From positions 9,672,001-9,736,000 of the forward strand of contig OZ059897.1 of assembly GCA_964057225.1 (NCBI GenBank): a DNA stretch of 64,000 bases, in the 5' to 3' direction. A model generated the notes under the pieces. The model had not been told where the DNA came from. It saw nothing but the letters and a program-made list of their open reading frames with translations, and did no database searches. This DNA is from Auanema rhodensis. Its lineage: Eukaryota; Nematoda; Chromadorea; Rhabditida; Rhabditidae. A program made the translations under genes and the position numbers. This document shows, piece after piece, positions 26,640 to 38,847 of the stretch. How positions within the stretch are numbered: position 1 is the first letter of the stretch; each line of letters begins with the position of its first letter.

Positions 26640-27252
26640 GTAGTTCCGATTGCTCATTATACGCAAAATGAGACAGCATTTTTCAATCGCAAGCACAAGG
26701 TTTGAGGCTTTTAATTTCAATTCGCATTAATGTTTTATGCTTCAGGTTGGCCAAGCTTTATCTTTTGATCGGGGTGCTATACAAGAGCACAGTCCTTTGA
26801 AGATTCTACGGGGCCCTGAATTGATGCAGAAATTAGATGACGCTAAGAAAAGGAAAGAAGAAGAGAACAAAGATGAGGATCTTCATCCAGATGATCGTGA
26901 AAAAGATGGTTTGGCACTTGTGTATGTATTATGAGTTTGATAATTTTCTTCCTTCAGACGATTATGTGAATGAAATCAGAAATCCTGAGGAGAACGACTA
27001 CAAGGAAGGTAACTGAACAACAAGGTAAATGCCTTTTCTTTTCCCTTTTTTCACTTCATCGACATTTTTTTCCAAAATGGGTTTTAATGTTAATACGAAT
27101 TTTCTCACACATATAACCTTATTAGAACTTTAAAAAGGTTAACTTAAAGTTTCATAGGTCGAAGTAGTGCGCCTAGCACGAGCAGTTCTTTCGAAATGTC
27201 GCCATTTGCGACAGAAGAAGAGCACATTAATGTGCTGAGTAAGAAGATTTAA
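26640..27252 (+). CDS. acidic, probably secreted or disordered protein; first exon not found
   Basis: Four exons join in frame: 26640-26699 (VVPIAHYTQNETAFFNRKHK), 26746-26908 (VGQALSFDRGAIQEHSPLKI, LRGPELMQKLDDAKKRKEEE and on), 26958-27008 (DYVNEIRNPEENDYKE) and 27158-27252 (RSSAPSTSSSFEMSPFATEE, ending LSKKI with TAA at 27250-27252). The second donor is the nematode-type GTTTGG after GAT-G. About 122 residues are visible, mostly charged and helix-prone, then Ser/Thr-rich. The first exon begins right after a TTTTTAG acceptor and has no in-frame ATG, so a start exon must lie upstream, within or beyond the region shared with the forkhead gene. Family not recognised. Confidence 0.6.
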
Positions 27253-28759
27253 GGAAGCACACACACACACCTTCCCATATATGTCAACCGCTGTCTCATT
27301 TCGGTAGGACACGATTCGTAATGTCGTCGTCTGATGATGGACCCTCCATCGTACGAGATTCTCAGCGATGTAGAAGCTGATGACAACTATATGACTCAAT
27401 ATTCCCTCCCGTTGCATAGGTGTCAATATCGCTCATAGGCAAATTGAAAATCTTTTCGTAACAACGAATCAAACGTTTTTGCTGAGGAAAAACTCATTCA
27501 ATTTTCTTCCCATTTAAAAACACTTTTAAATATAATTTCATTCATTTAGCCCGTAAAACTATTTGTTCTTTCAGAACTGCTTCAACTTTAGAATGATGTG
27601 TTGCTGTATCATTGAACGTCGTCGATTTATTTCCACTATCTGTGTTTCGTTTTCAACTACTGGTGCTAGAGATGTATATTACTCTAAGTATGAACCTCTA
27701 GTCTTCTAATTAAGGGTAAACGTGCTAATTCCGTTGTGTCTTTAATGTTTTGTTTTCTATTAATATAATAAAATTGACTTTTTCATGTTTTCTAGTTATT
27801 GATCTACATGAGGCATGGGTTTGTTGATAACATGAAGAAGTCGAATCGGTATAATATGTGAATATTGAGTTATAAATATTTTCAGTAACTCTTGCTTGTT
27901 TTTCTCTTATAAAATTATGAAAACACTTATCAATATATCTGTACAAAACACGGGAAACAACGTGGGATATGTCGTGTTCCCTCCGTTGTCCAACTTTTCA
28001 TCAAGAGAAGTTGATCATTCTAAAACTGCAACCGATGTATGCCCATAATTACTGCTAAAGAGTGATTTCATATCTACGTCAATGACACGTGAATTTGTTC
28101 CTTTTATTCTAATTCCAGAGATGAGCCATATATAGCTTTATATTTATGAAATTTTTTATGTATAAATAGATATTCCATAGAATTTGTTATTTTTATAAAA
28201 CGTTTGTTCAAAAATTTTCCGGATAATGCGTTGGTTGAAGGAAATTAACATTGAATGAGAATTTTACAAAGGTTTTCATTCACCTCAGCTTTGAATCATT
28301 GGTCGATTACATACATATATATTAATTTAAACTTAATTTTGAATAGTATTAGTCAGAATTAAATTATAGAAACGAAATGAAGCTTACTATGTCAATTATA
28401 ATCATTATTTTAATATTTTTTCTAAACATACTACTCGTTTTGGCGATCAACTTCACTCTATTATTTTATTTTGCATTTTTCAATACCGTGGAAATAAAAA
28501 AAGTTTTTCAAGTTTTGAAGTTTAAAACTTTTTTTTTGTAAAATATTTACCAAATGAAATAAATTAAAATTAAAAAATATATTTCTCATCAATCTTTTTT
28601 TTTGCACATCCACATCGTTTGGTTGCTATGCGTTACTATGCTCGGCTCTTTCGATTAATAAACTGTTTCTCAGCAAACTATGAGATTTCTTCATTTTCTA
28701 CATTCACTTAACAAAACTATGTGTTTTTAGCTTTTAATCATATCGAAGTACAGGTCAAA
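27253..28759. other. intergenic, nothing recognised
   Basis: About 1.5 kb, AT-rich, with a CA-repeat (about 27257-27270) just after the acidic gene. It probably holds that gene's 3' UTR and the promoter of the Ly6-like gene. Confidence 0.5.
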
Positions 28760-29531
28760 ATGTTCTTATGGAATGGAAGTATATCCTGGTTATCTTCTGT
28801 ACTATTTCTACATATTATTCATTCGGTGACAGCTATGATGTGCCACGAGTGTCGAGATTATCGACATGAGCGAACTGTTTGCTCACCATCTATTGGATGT
28901 TCAGGCCCAATCTGTTTCATAGGTCTGGAGCATTTTTTCTTTGATTTTCCAAACGTACCGATAACATTTCTTCTTTTCTGTTACCTTGAACTATAGTGTT
29001 TTCTATTTTTATCCTTCATATATGACATATTATCATAGAGTACTTACAGTTCATTTCGAATCGCCATCATCAGAATTTGTCGCCGGTTGTTATCCGAAAT
29101 CGCTTCAGACATCAGATTATTGCTATTCTGATAACAAAGGAAGGTAGGGACCTCAACGAGAACAACATTTTCATCAATTTTCGTTCATTTGAAGAATTTT
29201 ATGTGCTTGTATATCAAATCATTGCAATACTCTTCCTATGGTTCATACATTCAAGAACGTCACAACGAACCTTTTAGCAGAGCTAGACATAGATAAGCTT
29301 CTAGGAGTTAGAAAGTTCTAAAGTTTTTTAAAATATATATTAAATTTCTAGATTGAACCATCATTCTCAGTCACAACTCCGAAGCCGGGAACAACGAATA
29401 AAACGACATCTTTACCGCTGGGAACAAAGACGACAACACCAATGCCAATTGAAACAACAACTAAAAAAGCTACAAATCCAAGAATATTAACTATATTATC
29501 TATTATATATTTTCTAACGGGTTACATATAA
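28760..29531 (+). CDS. Ly6/three-finger-like GPI-anchored surface protein
   Basis: ATG at 28760 begins MFLWNGSISWLSSVLFLHII, and the signal peptide ends near HSVTA. The mature part has CHECRDYRHERTVCSPSIGC, a second exon with FVAGCYPKSLQTSDYCYSDN, and a third with ILCACISNHCNT, the CxC....CN close typical of Ly6/uPAR domains (ten cysteines). A Thr/Pro/Lys-rich stalk (TTPKPGTTNKTTS...) follows, then a hydrophobic tail ILTILSIIYFLTGYI and TAA at 29529-29531, the usual pattern for GPI attachment. Splice choices: the 29.04 kb acceptor ends CATAGAG, and the next donor is AAG-GTAGGG. Relatives in nematodes include the ODR-2/HOT group, which acts on neurons; that link is tentative. TTTTAG at 28730 upstream of the ATG suits spliced-leader addition. 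Confidence 0.8.
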
Positions 29532-29959
29532 TTGTATTCATTATTATGAAATAATTAATATTTTAAAATTTATTTTTTTTTAAAAACGTGATTCATACAG
29601 AGAAGTAATGATTGGAAAACTTGAATCAAAATAACTTAATAGTAATACTAATAATAATTTATCAAAAATAATAAATTATCAGAAAATATTATTAAATACT
29701 GTAATGAAAAAGAAGTCAATCTTCTAAAAACAGATGAATTCAATATTAAAATGAATGATTTGAAGCTATAAATAATTATATATATATGTATATAGTATAT
29801 AGATTTTTTTATATTTATATGATATATAAATATAATAAATAATAACAAAAAATAATAAGAACAGAAGCATAATTAGTAATTATGCGTTATAATTAGATAG
29901 TTAAGCTTAATGAAAGACATCTTCGAGAAACCGTAGAACAATGTGTGAGCAAGAGATTC

Positions 29960-31043
29960 TTATCCACGATTACGGATTTGCTCAGCTTGGGAAGAAATTT
30001 CATTGATGAAGTTCTTGAAAGCATTAGGATCTCTCAAGCACTTTTGAGCCTTATCTTGGAGATGGTACTTACAGACATCAACCCAGAGTCTAAAATTACT
30101 TCTTTACACTATCATTTGTTTATATTGATTTACCTGGCACATCCAAGCTTTTTGTCACGTCCATCGGTGAAGGAGAAAGTAAGCCAGTACTCGTTCTGCA
30201 AATTTTCTGTCATTTATGGTCTTGAATCAAAAACATACAGATTGGAGTGGTCCGAAGAAGGACTTTGGAAGATCTTCAGATGAGAAAACTTTGGAGAAGG
30301 TCATTGTCCAGTGACCCTTTGGTGGTGGGCAAAGCTGAAAAGTAATGTTATTAACTGTTAGAATTTCAGATCTAACCTTGTTTTGGTTAAGGAAGTCATT
30401 AGCCTTCTTATCCTTGATGTATTTGTGAGCTCCCTTGATAGCTTCATTACACTTGTCAAGCATATCGCAATAACGGCTGAAAATATCACATTTAATCAAA
30501 GCATCAAACGTGGAATAACTGACCAGGATCCAACTCCGTCGCATCCGTCGATGATGTTCCATCCTTGGCATGGAATAACTTGCCATCCCTTAGATCCAGC
30601 CTTGTTAGTAACAGCATGACGAACCTTAAAAAAACATTATCATGCTTTGGAGCACTCAATTTCTTTTTACCTCAAGGTCCATTTCAATCTTGTCAATTGG
30701 CAAGTCTTCAGAAATATCCATGGTAACATTGAAGAAGATTGGTCCTGGGAATCTTGGGTAGTCTGGCCAGATAACGATGTTGGAAACATTTACAACGTAA
30801 TCAGTCCACTGAAAATTAATATATAACATTAGCAAAACGGTAGATTTCAAATTGTACCTGCTCACTGGCACAACGACTGAATTGCCATCCACGAATAACA
30901 ACTCCATGAGGTCCAGTTTGGTATTTCTCCCAGAAGGGCTGGACTCCTGGAAGAGCCTCATTCCAGGCCTTGGACAAAGGGTTCTGAGCCAGAACAGAAC
31001 CGCTACAAAGTAGAAGCAACGTGACAAGATTGAGATTTTGCAT
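29960..31043 (-). CDS. secreted GM2-activator-like lipid-binding protein
   Basis: Seven exons: 31043-30858, 30808-30671, 30624-30524, 30476-30377, 30334-30239, 30195-30134 and 30089-29960. The N terminus MQNLNLVTLLLLCSGSVLAQ is a clear signal peptide. Then come VVIRGWQFSRCASEQ, NIVIWPDYPRFPGPIFFNVT, IDKIEMDLEV, GWQVIPCQGWNIIDGCDGVG, CRYCDMLDKCNEAI, LCPPPKGHWTMTFSKV, NEYWLTFSFTDGRDKKLGCA and RLWVDVCKYHLQDKAQKC, ending IRNRG with TAA at 29962-29960. The order of motifs (cysteine after a Trp, PG before a beta strand, IPC, GSC-like, CD.LD, CP..G.Y, LGC) follows the GM2 activator family, small beta-cup proteins that lift lipids. About 240 residues, longer than the vertebrate protein, with extra cysteines and a helical tail. 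Convergent with the Ly6-like gene. Confidence 0.85.
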
Positions 31044-33851
31044 TCTGAAAAAGATGGGGCTTGAGGAAAAGTTAATTTATACAGGTATGGTAAAGGACAA
31101 TGTTCAGAGGAAAACGAAAAGAAAACGATATACAACAAGATGACAAGATTATCCACGTTGTGACGTTATTGGTGAACAAGAAAATGATAAGATATATTAA
31201 CAGACAAAGCAGAAACTGGATGACGGGGTTCGTCTGAAGTATTTACTTGGGGAATGAACAGAGATCTGTTCTCTCAGATCAAGGACATAAGAGAAATAGG
31301 AAAAGAGTATTATGAGAAAACGAATGACAACGATTTGTGATGAGCGAGGATGGCTATCAGTAGAAGAGGATATTCAAGATGAGCATGCAGTAAACGGGAA
31401 CTTTGATGGGATGAATAGACGGTCAGTGAGATAGAGATGAGGCGGGTAAAAGAAACCGGCGAAGATAACTGAGGATAAGATGGTATGTTAATGGGCAAGT
31501 TAGTATAAGATTGGAAAAGAAAGAAAACAAAAAAAAAGAAAATCTAAAAGGGAATATCGCTATAACGATCTCGAGAGTGATCTTTGTTTGCTACATTAGA
31601 TAGATAACTAGCTAGCTGCATATCATCGACCACGTTTCTCAAATTTTAGCTGATGATTTGATATTTCAGCAAATTATTTAAGTGAAAAACCTCTGAAACA
31701 CCGTGAGTTAGAATTGAAACCTTTCTTGGAAAAAAAGAAAAAAGGGCGGTTTGCATTGGGTCGTAAGCGGTTGTTAGCCTACTTTCATTACAAGGAATGA
31801 CCTTCTGCAATCAACCTGAACAAGAAATTTTAAAATTTCACGATGAACAAGCATTTGTGAATAGCTGAATGGAGGTTAGCAGACAGAGACTTGTGTATTG
31901 TTCCGATAAAGAATGAATGAACATCATCGGATCATTTGCAAATACAATGAATTCTGAGTTGATCATCAGGTAGGATACGATAACAGTCATGGGCGGGAAC
32001 TCCATAGCCTTAAAAATATGAAAAGAAAGATAAAAAAAAGAAGAAAAGCTGATATTGGACAAGCTAGTAAACGACGTTTTTTGATGGACTGGTGACGATC
32101 ATTGAAAGCTCTTTGATGAATACTGAAAAACCTGCCGGGCATCATAAAGAACGAGAATATGAGGTGTTTGAGAAGATTCGGATGTGATCGGCATCTTTAA
32201 CTAATAAGGAAAATAATAAATATATGTATAGAAAGCTTTTGAACACTATAAGAACAGAAATGGGATAGTTTGCTCTGAAACCTTACGGGAAATCAGGAGA
32301 TCATTTGGTTGGAGAAAGGCTGATAGCATGGCACATGGGCACAGACGTGTCCACTACACCAATGCGAACAGCTAAATGATGATAAGTACGAAGTATGAAT
32401 TCTGCATTCTGTATAGATCAGTTGAGTACATCAGAGTACGTCCACTATCACATCACAGACTACGCCGACATGTGCGAGTGTATGTGTGGAGAAGATGACA
32501 TCTGGAATGGATTATAGGCTATGGTCTGAGTCGTCGGAAGACGACGGAGAAATGGGTCACGCTCCGTAAAAGGCAACCATTCGTTCCACGATGACGACAA
32601 AGTCAACCGATAAGATAGATGGTTAGAGGAGGAGACTGTGAGTCTAACTACTGGCAGAAACAATCTCCAACATGATGTTCTTCCTAGATAATCAGAAAAT
32701 AAAATTATAGTTATGAATTGATGATTAAAGGATTTTGACCGAGAAAAACTTGGAAAGCTATGCTTCCATAGATAGAAAAACCTAATATTCGTTAAGCTGT
32801 TTATCATCTGATATCTTCAATATCTTCGCATTTCAAATGTGGCATCATTTGGTAGAACAATGCTTCAACCACCATATAATATTCTTCAAAGGTTTAAGCT
32901 ATGTGTTTTGCTAATTAACTATTATCTTCCCATTTGAGCTTCAAAGCTAAAATTCTGACGACATGATTGAGAATTCTAAAGAATCCTTACAATTTTTCCA
33001 TCAATTGCCTATCACGACAGAAGAGAACATGACCTATTTCGACGCCATTCTCATGGCCAACTGACCAGTATTACAGATGTCACTTCATTTTATTATACCA
33101 GTTCAAGATTCGGATTTATCATTACTGGATTAAGTATATTGACCTGGGTTTATCCAATCTGCATTTATTTAGCTAATTCATTCGTTCGAAATAGAACAAA
33201 TACCTAAATCCATAATAAAATTTATTTTTTTATACAATAAATGGAAATACACTGTCGTTTTGATCACCGTCAACATTACCCTCCTCACAATTTTCTTAAC
33301 TCAAGCGTTCAAGCTTAATGAGCTTGATTGACAACTATGCGTAGCCTGAAAAAAATTGTCAAAGAAATCACTATGTTTTCTTTATTCATTAGTGAACCTT
33401 GGATGATTGGGGACTGATAGATAGAGATCGTCCTGATTTTTTTCTTCTAAATATTGATAAGTAATTAAAATAGAACCATTGACAGATACAGTATAAATCA
33501 TAAATATCCTTCAGCCCCCCTTTTTGTATATAAATTTATATTATGAATAATAAAAAACAATAAATAGAATGATATAAGAACTTGAGTTAGTATAGTTCTT
33601 GCTATCTGGACTATTTTCAAAAATCACAAGTTGCGTCATGCGTTTAAGCAAATGATATATGATATATACTTCGATTTAGATTTGTTCAGCATTCTGATCA
33701 ATGCTCGATGTACAAAATATCACAAAGTTTCAAAGTTTTGTAACTTTCATCACTTACCCTAATTTTGATTCATTGTTCTTCTCCTTTTCACCAACTTCCT
33801 CATTAATTGGGCTGAATAATTTTTTCTTGTTGCAATAAAAACACTAAGCTT
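31044..33851. other. intergenic, nothing recognised
   Basis: About 2.8 kb. The left part (31.1-32.8 kb) is purine-rich on the plus strand, which produces long Phe/Ser/Leu-rich minus-strand frames without splice support. I see no RNA gene or terminal inverted repeat. Confidence 0.5.
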
Positions 33852-35272
33852 TTACTTCCTGTATTTCTTTTGATAAGCTTTCATTACTTCTTGTCCAACG
33901 TTTTGAGCATCATGTTTGCTAGTATTTTGTGAAATATCAGCAGACGCCTTGAAAAAACGATATGCGGATTCTATTAGATATCATCTAACCTTAGGAACTA
34001 AAGACCACGTTCTCTTATTTGGTGGTGGATCTTTTAACAATTCTACAGTCTCTTTAGATAATTCTAATTTTTTTACTCTCAAATACATCGGAGGGAGTTT
34101 TGAAAGAATCTCTTGAACTTCTCTTCAAACATCATTACAACATTAGGATTAATTGAAATATATTAAAGAAATTACCTAACTTTAACTTCAAGCTGTTCAG
34201 GTTTAACAACTCGAAGACAAGTTTGAATAATAGAAATAAGGTAAGAACCAAGCATATACACAATTGTTCTAAATTTGAAAATATATATTAACTTTGGTAT
34301 TTTCAAACCGAAAATAGTTTATTCTAGCTTCCATTCGTGGAATATAGGAATTGACATCAGATATCTTGAATTTGGAATTTTCTTTTTTGATATAGGTTGT
34401 TGTTCCATTAAGATATTTTTTGAAAGATGGCTGTAGATATTAGAATCCAATGTATATAACCATATTAGAAGTACAAACCTTACAGTTTTGAGATTGAATA
34501 GATGTTAATCGAAATATTTCGGCAAATGAACAGACACAATTGAACATAGTAACTGCGTATGATATAGATTCTTCTGTTTTGTCTTTACTGCCACTTATTA
34601 CCTGGATTATATGTTATTAGCTATTTTTTAAATAAAAAAAGAACCGCGCTGTTTTTCGCCAGCCAATCGAGAAGACGCTCTAATATTTCTATTAGTTGCC
34701 CACTTAATTTCAATAAAGAAGATAGCCTATAACAAACGGCTAGTTCAGCAAACGCAACCTTTAAAAATCAGAATCAAACTATAGATTTGAAAATCAAACA
34801 AACAGATTTGTTTGACACCATGAAACAGCTTCGATTATCGTCGTCCCAATAGCTCATCTTAGCAATAGCATCCCGGAAACGATCATGAGGATTAGCAAGT
34901 TTCTCTTTTTCATCTTTGGCATCTGAATGATGACGAGATGATTCTTGTTTTTTCTCTAAAAAGATGTTAGAAATATGCTATCAATATGAACAAAACAAAC
35001 CTTTATCTGATGATTTACGGTTGTTGCAATGCTCATTCAAAGGATTGAGATAAATTTCTTTCACGACTAATCTACAAGCATGAAACGCTGATTTCTGCAA
35101 ATAATTTTTTTCCACTTTACACGAAATTTCAAGTTTTACAGTCCACTCTAAGAAGTATAATGTCTGAGTGCAAGGGTACCCAAATTCCTTTGAAGGTGTC
35201 GTGGTATTGGAATCCAAAACCTTCAAAATATATATAGATGTTGTCTCCACAATTATGAATTACCTGTTTCAT
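33852..35272 (-). CDS. unrecognised alpha-helical protein
   Basis: ATG at 35272 gives the tiny exon MKQ, then VLDSNTTTPSKEFGYPCTQT, SAFHACRLVVKEIYLNPLNE, a charged linker ESSRHHSDAKDEKEK, FRDAIAKMSYWDDDNRSCFM, VAFAELAVCYRLSSLLKLSG, LIEILERLLDWLAKNSA, YAVTMFNCVCSFAEIFRLTS, PSFKKYLNGTTTYIKKENSK, YMLGSYLISIIQTCLRVVKP, EVQEILSKLPPMYLRVKKLE, KRTWSLVPK and a final exon ending AYQKKYRK with TAA at 33854-33852. About 340 residues, mostly amphipathic helix, no signal peptide. An in-frame TAA just before the ATG supports this start, although a spliced upstream exon could bypass it. Family not recognised. It lies 455 bases downstream of TBL2 on the same strand, so the two could be co-transcribed. Confidence 0.65.
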
Positions 35273-35726
35273 AGTTTAATGAGGCATGCAAGTAATTTTT
35301 CAAGGGCGTCACATTTGATAATTAGCGTATTACGTGAGCTTCACGTATCTGTTGTTTAAAACATTTGCAGATTCAAGCGGTTGTACACTCAAATATCTAC
35401 GTATTGAGTTTATTTCAATATTTGAGTAAATTTACCCCCTCGCTCTAAAGGAATAAGGTTCTAGATTAAATCACATTGTCTCAAGAATAGCATGACTCAA
35501 TTTTATAAACTTATGTAGTGTAATTAAATTAGTGAGCATCAAGTTTATAAGAAAGATATACATTATATAGTTTTATGAAATCAAACAATTGAATTAACCC
35601 GATAAAACTTGAATGACAAGAGCATAACAAAACGAGCATAAAACACAGTATGCATGAAACTGGAATGACAACAATTGAATACCAGCATATAAGAAAACAA
35701 CTAGAAAATATAACTTATAGTTAACA
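35273..35726. other. spacer between two same-strand genes
   Basis: 455 AT-rich bases: the TBL2 3' UTR and whatever drives the helical-protein gene. The length is within the range seen between genes of nematode operons. Confidence 0.5.
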
Positions 35727-37563
35727 TTAGATTTCGAATTGTGAAGCCATCAACTGAGCATCTTCAATCTGTTCCTGAATGCGACGCCGCTGGGCATCCC
35801 CATTAGCTTCACCAATTGTCTGAACAAGTTTTATCTGAACAAATGTAAGAACAACAATATTACCTTCTTCAAACGAGTGGCAAGCCCAAAAGGTTCAGCT
35901 ACATTATGGAAAATTCTGATATATTTATCTCCACAACTGGCCAAATATTTTCCACAGGATGAAAAACGTAAACCAGTGATTGCGCAAGAATGAATATCAA
36001 CTACTGAAGAGAAATATTTTTTTAAAAGCATGTAGAAATTACAAACTTTCTGGGAAATCCTTGTTTTCATCTTCAGCACTAAAGAACTTTATTGTGCTAC
36101 CACGAGAAACTGCTACTGATAAGCCAGAAGGACTGAAAGCTATTCTAATATCGTCTGGAGTAGCTCCCTTCAAAGATGCCCAGGAGCCTCTAAACAAATT
36201 TTTATCAAATAAAATTTTTTTTAATATTTCAGCATACTTTCTAATTACGGTTGCATCTTGTCCTTGAGCATAGCGAATATCGGTGTCAAAAACTCTCCAG
36301 TGACCATCACGCGAAGCTGTAGCAGCTCTAGTTGAATCTTGATTGAAACAGACTCCATAAACACCAGAGCTGTGACCCTAATAATAATAAAAAATTATAA
36401 CGCTCTCAAAGAGTTAAACCTTCAAGTCAAACGCTTTCTTACAGTCGATAAACCCTCCTTCTCTATTGAACGTAGGCTAAAGTAAACTACATCCAAGAGA
36501 AAATTTGTATATATCAAACCTCATAAACAAAGACATCCGGAGTAAATCCAGCGATTGCTACAAATTTTCCATCTGGAGATATGCGACAATCAAACAACGA
36601 GCTAACTTTCGGCTCAATAATTTTCAAAACCTAAGAAAAAATAGGCTAATGTGGTCAGCATTAAAACTCTTACCTCTCCACGAATGTTGTACAAAATTAT
36701 TTTCATGTCAGTAGAAGCAGTCATTAAAAACTTGCCTAAAACATATGTATATTTAAATAAACAATAAGAAAAGCTACCAGTAGAAGAGATACCCATTGCC
36801 GAAATATCCAATTGATGATTCTTTGGAAAATCTACATCAGCTTTAACAATACGAACAGATCCACCGTCATCTTTACGAACTAATTTAAATACGACCAACT
36901 AAAATATAAATATAAAATTAATTTTAATCAAATGCATACCTTATTATCTCTTTTCATGCTACATACAATACTTTTACTGTCAGGCGAACACATAACATTC
37001 GTAGCTGTGTCGAACTCTAGTGGTTGACGAATGAATTTATGTTCTTTGTTGTTAAAATCCTTTAAAATTTTATATTCCTCCAGATATAATGTAATTTATT
37101 CGCTCACTGCTGTTTTCCAAATAATAACCGAAGAGTCCATGCTGACACTGATGAACTTCTTGCCATCTTGAGAAAAATCTACATTGGTTACATTAGCAGT
37201 GTGTCCTCGCAATGTGGTCACAATCCAAGGATGTTCGAACAAACCAGCTTTCTAAGAAACTGAATGTTTGTTACGAGTCAATGGTCTTTTACCTTCTTTG
37301 CTTCGGTGCGATTCTTAAACTTCGGTTTACCACCCCGATTTTTATTTTCTTCTTCAGATTCCGTTTGACTATCATTTTCACACTCCTCTTCATTTAATCT
37401 AAATATCTATAATGAGCTTTGAATCAATAACTTCTTCAAACCTCGATTCTTTTCTTTCACTTTCCTTACTCCTCAAATATAAAATAGTTGTTCCCATAAG
37501 TATAATTATTGCAACAAGACACCCAAAAAGGGTTTCCATCTCCAAAGCTTGAAGATTAATCAT
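35727..37563 (-). CDS. TBL2: TBL2-like ER membrane WD40 protein
   Basis: ATG at 37563 begins MINLQALEMETLFGCLVAII, leading into a single membrane segment. An acidic then basic linker (ESERKESRLNEEECENDSQ..., KPKFKNRTEAKK) follows. WD40 repeats follow: KAGLFEHPWIVTTLRGHTAN, VDFSQDGKKFISVSMDSSVI, FDTATNVMCSPDSKSIVCSM, VFKLVRKDDGGSVRIVKADV, LMTASTDMKIILYNIRGEV, DCRISPDGKFVAIAGFTPDV, AFDLKGHSSGVYGVCFNQDS, TAATASRDGHWRVFD, IAFSPSGLSVAVSRG and CAITGLRFSSCGKYLASCGD. The end ASQFEI precedes TAA at 35729-35727. Anchor plus linker plus WD40 propeller with the KK(A)GLF..HPW join is the layout of transducin beta-like 2, an ER protein linked to the unfolded-protein and PERK response. Divergent from RER1. 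Confidence 0.88.
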
Positions 37564-37989
37564 CCTATAATTAAAGTTTCTTCAACAATTTTTTTCAATA
37601 TCAATAATGAGATAATACCTAAATTACATTAACATTTTACATAGGAAGACACATTTTTCAATAATCTCGAGTAAATTTATTTTCAGGCTTATTTTAATTT
37701 AAATAAGAAGTATAATAATTTCCTAAGTATTCAGTTATCGAAAATGTCTTAAATTGGATATTATTATAATATAGATTATATTGCTTCGCTTCTTCTAAAC
37801 GTTAACTCAGTTCAAATTATTGCTATGCATGCTGTTTACAAAATTCTGACGTGTTCTCATATGAATCGATGGTCATTCTAAAGGGTTGATATAAAATTTC
37901 TTTTTTTTTATTGAATTTGTTAAGTTTTAAATTTGTTCGTTGTTATAAAACTCTAATTACACTCTGCTTAATTTAGAAAAATCTCAAAC
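37564..37989. promoter_or_regulatory. bidirectional spacer between TBL2 and RER1
   Basis: 426 bases separate the two start codons. It is AT-rich with no clear TATA box. It must carry the promoters of both divergent genes unless either has an upstream exon elsewhere. Confidence 0.45.
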
Positions 37990-38847
37990 ATGGACGGATC
38001 AGACGATTTACGTGATAGACCTGGATTCGTCTCCCGATTATTCCATTCAATAGAAGTGGTACGTGGATTTAAAATTTAATATTTTTTGAATTTGATTTAT
38101 TATTATTTTTTAGAAATATCAGTATTATCTTGATCGCTTAACACCTTTGGTAGCAGTACGATGGGTGATGGCTGTGGCAGCTATCATTTTCTTTTTGTTG
38201 AGAATCTTTTATCTTCAGGTGTGATCTTTAAAAAAAAGATGATTTTATATATATTTTTCAGGGCTTCTACATCGTTTGCTATGCTGTTGGAATCTACTAT
38301 TTAAATCTGTTCTTACTCTTCTTAACTCCTTCAATCGATCCGGCTTTACAGGTGCGTACTTTACTAATTACTTTGATATTACTTTTTTCTATTTTTTTAA
38401 AAATATTACTATTGATTGTTTTTGTAATTTGAATATTCAGTTTGATGATGATGATGACGATGGTCCAGTTCTACCTCAGAAAACAAATGATGAGTTCCGT
38501 CCCTTTATGAGACGCTTACCTGAGTTCAAATTCTGGTAATATTGATTATTTGGTCTCTTTGTGTAACTTATTATTAAGGCATTCGACTATGAAAGCAACA
38601 TTGGTTGCTAGCGGATGTACATTTTTCGAGTTTTTCAATGTTCCTGTATTCTGGCCCATCCTCGTAATGTATTTCATCATTCTCTTCTGTCTGACTATGA
38701 AACGGCAAATTATGGTAAGTCTATAGAACTTGTTTTGAACTTATTTCTTGATTTCAGCATATGATTAAATATAAATATATTCCATTCACGGTTGGAAAGC
38801 CTAAAAGAGCTGGTAAAGAAGACACCGGTAAAGTGGTGATAGGATAA
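37990..38847 (+). CDS. rer-1: RER1, Golgi-to-ER retrieval receptor
   Basis: ATG at 37990. Exons read [70 protein letters not shown], then [92 protein letters not shown] and a tail ending KVVIG with TAA at 38845-38847. This is complete RER1: four membrane spans, the conserved YLD..TP..RW opening, [17 protein letters not shown] and [16 protein letters not shown]1 in the cis-Golgi binds escaped ER membrane proteins and unassembled subunits and returns them in COPI vesicles. The cytoplasmic loop has six Asp in a row from a GAT/GAC repeat, more than usual. Convergent with the four-pass protein gene. Confidence 0.96.
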
